Below are positions 62,716 through 64,000 of a stretch of DNA of 64,000 nt, piece after piece. Under the pieces are notes generated by a model. It was not told where the DNA came from. It saw nothing but the letters and a program-made list of their open reading frames with translations, and did not search any database. Position numbers and translations under genes: made by a program. Every line of letters begins with the position of its first letter. Positions within the stretch are counted from its first letter, which is position 1. This DNA comes from Candidatus Nanohalarchaeota archaeon (GTDB lineage Archaea; Nanohalarchaeota; Nanosalinia; Nanosalinales; Nanosalinaceae), in NCBI GenBank assembly GCA_022729235.1, contig JALDAJ010000001.1, positions 700,442 to 764,441 on the forward strand, written 5' to 3'.

Positions 62716-63024
62716 TCATTCTTCTCCGTGCAGCCTATGTTTCTGCGGGTCGTAGATGTAGTGTTCCCAGAGTTTCTGGAGCTGTGGTAGTGTCATGGTT
62801 GCGAGTACGAAGGCGACCGCGGGGACTACAGAGTTGATGAACGGGTCTGGTAGATCGGCGGCGAAGAAGTAGATTACGATCACAATGTATGTCAGGACTG
62901 TTATAGCTATTCTTCGTTCCCAGCTGATTTCCCATGCCTTGTCTTTCTCCGCTTTCTTGTTTCTGTCCTTTATCTGTTCTATTTCTTCTTCAAGTCCGTC
63001 AACGCGTTTTTCTAAATCGGCCAT
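62716..63024 (-). CDS. Coiled-coil two-helix membrane protein
   Basis: A 102-residue protein. An N-terminal coiled coil (DLEKRVDGLEEEIEQIKDRNKKAEKDKAWEISWERR) is followed by two transmembrane helices (IAITVLTYIVIVIYFFAADL and VVPAVAFVLATMTLPQLQ) and the end LWEHYIYDPQKH. This architecture is seen in small membrane proteins of many prokaryotes; function is unknown. Composition returns to the genome norm here. Confidence 0.65.
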   Translation of the reverse strand: MADLEKRVDGLEEEIEQIKDRNKKAEKDKAWEISWERRIAITVLTYIVIVIYFFAADLPDPFINSVVPAVAFVLATMTLPQLQKLWEHYIYDPQKHRLHGEE

Positions 63025-63084
63025 ATTAATTTCTGTTGAACTTCTCTCTAATAATATTTTTTAGTGGTTTGTCCTGTTACGGGG

Positions 63085-63603
63085 TCATTCTGTGTTTTTC
63101 GTGTATGTAGTGAAGCTGGTATCTTCGCGCAGGTAGAAGTCTATGGTTCTCTTGAGTTCGTGGTAGGAGATGTTTCTCTGTGAGACATATGTCTCGGTTC
63201 TGTCCTGGATCAGGTGGTTCTGTTTCAGGAAGTCCCAGTGGTCGATCCTGTCTGAGAGGTAGTTGTCTCCTATTTCTTCTAGTTTATCCTTGACTGGTCT
63301 CTCCAAGTATCTCTCTATAAGGTCAGGTTCTTCCTCGATATCGACTTCTATGAAAAGTCTTTGCTCGCAGTACGAACCGCCTACCTGGACAAGGTGTTTG
63401 ATCCTGACTTCTTCCAGATTTTCGTATTCCGGGAGGTCTTGCAGATTGAATCGTCCCTCCAACCTTTCAAGAAGCTCTCTGTAATCTACGTCCTCTGCTT
63501 CATAGCTGCCAGGAAATACTTCCTCTAGGTCGGTCTCTAGATTTGCTGCCGGGTTACGTATGTATATATCTGAGTCTTTGCGAAAACCTCGTGAATGCTT
63601 CAT
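63085..63603 (-). CDS. Hypothetical protein
   Basis: A 172-residue soluble, charged protein (MKHSRGFRKDSDIYIRNPAANLETDLEEVFPGSYEAEDVDYRELLERLEGRF...). The centre has strand patterns (VRIKHLVQVGGSYCEQRLFIEVDIEEEPDLIERYL), and the end is helical (SQRNISYHELKRTIDFYLRED). No family is recognised. Confidence 0.55.
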   Translation of the reverse strand: MKHSRGFRKDSDIYIRNPAANLETDLEEVFPGSYEAEDVDYRELLERLEGRFNLQDLPEYENLEEVRIKHLVQVGGSYCEQRLFIEVDIEEEPDLIERYLERPVKDKLEEIGDNYLSDRIDHWDFLKQNHLIQDRTETYVSQRNISYHELKRTIDFYLREDTSFTTYTKNTE

Positions 63604-63663
63604 TTTGCCGGGTAAGAAGTTCTATCGCTTGGTTTCTATCCTGTCTGAACTGCCGCGTTACCT

Positions 63664-64000
63664 TTAAATAGAGAAATTACGTAGGAGTGAATTCAGCCAT
63701 GATGAATCATCCAGAGCGCTCTTAAGCTCATTGATTGTCTCTTCTTCGTAAGGACCGAGAGATATTGTTCCCGTGTATTCTCTATTCTGTCCGTTGTCCT
63801 GTACATGTAGTTTGTCGTGTCGATCAGGGTCATCGGTTTCTCTGACCTCTGCATAGAGCCAGCCATCTCTAGGTGAATAGTCGAGGAATAGAGAAGAAGG
63901 GATTTCGCCGGTCCGATCTGGGACTAGGATACTATGTAGTGTAGGGAAGTCTATAGTTCCTTCTGCTTCAGTTTTATAGGTTTCAGTTGTATGGTCTTGG
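63664..64000 (-). CDS. Hypothetical protein, cut by the window edge
   Basis: An open frame runs off the right edge. The visible 111 residues include TIDFPTLHSILVPDRTGEIP, SLFLDYSPRDGWLYAEVRET, REYTGTISLGPYEEETINEL, and end SWLNSLLRNFSI with TAA. The alternating strands suggest a small beta domain followed by a helix. No family is recognised and the start is outside the window. Confidence 0.5.
   Translation of the reverse strand, partial: QDHTTETYKTEAEGTIDFPTLHSILVPDRTGEIPSSLFLDYSPRDGWLYAEVRETDDPDRHDKLHVQDNGQNREYTGTISLGPYEEETINELKSALDDSSWLNSLLRNFSI

Overview
The window is archaeal chromosome. It carries TBP, TFB, Orc1/Cdc6, MCM, an RPA-type protein, a histone, aIF5A, aIF2-beta, Lsm, ribosomal proteins L37e, S8e and L15e, RNase P proteins Pop5 and Rpp30, Nob1, an archaeal adenylate kinase, an archaeal CCA-adding enzyme and tRNA introns at the 37/38 position. 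Almost every protein is strongly acidic, as in salt-in halophiles, but base composition is near balance rather than the high GC of Halobacteria, and proteins are short. My best guess is a Nanohaloarchaeota-type DPANN halophile; this is inference from composition and gene style, not a search. Most start codons have a TATA-like box about 26 bases upstream (leaderless mRNAs). A minority have a GGTG-type ribosome binding site.

Layout. 1-8 kb: tRNA-Ser with hairpin-rich flanks, two HAD phosphatases, a tRNA thiolase, two tandem secreted paralogs, a sugar nucleotidyltransferase, two zinc proteases (one HtpX), a Nudix enzyme and a secreted acidic protein. 8-17 kb: lone 5S rRNA, split rRNA/tRNA m5C methylase, a cysteine-less family-4 uracil-DNA glycosylase, a copper-resistance module (CopA, DUF411 protein, PadR-like regulator with a cysteine tail), a Met/His-rich secreted protein, tRNA-Tyr and a membrane Ig-fold protein. 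17-28 kb: NDH-2-like oxidoreductase, a double GIY-YIG protein, small membrane proteins, tRNA-Thr, two serine-rich linker proteins, the Era-like GTPase/DUF2073/DUF2072 cluster, glutaredoxin, tRNA-Ile and tRNA-Lys. 28-46 kb: translation and replication block (L37e, Lsm, S8e, Orc1, DRG GTPase, Vms1-like factor, EndoIII, aIF2-beta, RPA, MCM), a DCoH-like paralog pair, a HEPN/MNT/Nudix cassette, TBP, RNase P proteins and L15e. 46-64 kb: DNA ligase, TrmB regulator, SppA, Elp3, PIN protein, Adk, CCA enzyme, aIF5A, histone, Nob1, AI-2E-type permease and TFB, followed by an AT-rich acquired segment.

Two signals stand out. First, the last 81 bp of tfb are repeated 1.65 kb downstream with five differences, all of which keep the encoded peptide; between the copies lies an AT-rich gene unlike its neighbours. 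This is what an element integrated into the 3' end of a protein gene looks like, but no integrase is visible. Second, short hairpin-bearing inserts of about 50 bp, flanked by 17-21 bp direct copies of the neighbouring gene end, occur at tRNA-Lys (two in tandem), tRNA-Tyr and one protein gene, with related debris beside tRNA-Ser. In the tRNA-Lys and tRNA-Ser cases the T-arm sequence itself forms the outer arm of a long two-part palindrome.

How the genes work together: CopA, DUF411 and PadR form a divergent copper circuit with a shared promoter/operator. MCM, the RPA-type protein, Orc1, DNA ligase, EndoIII and UDG supply replication and repair. Ncs6-type thiolase, Elp3, m5C methylase, the CCA enzyme, RNase P proteins and Nob1 supply RNA maturation. 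The HEPN/MNT cassette, the PIN protein and the GIY-YIG protein are the most defence-like genes.
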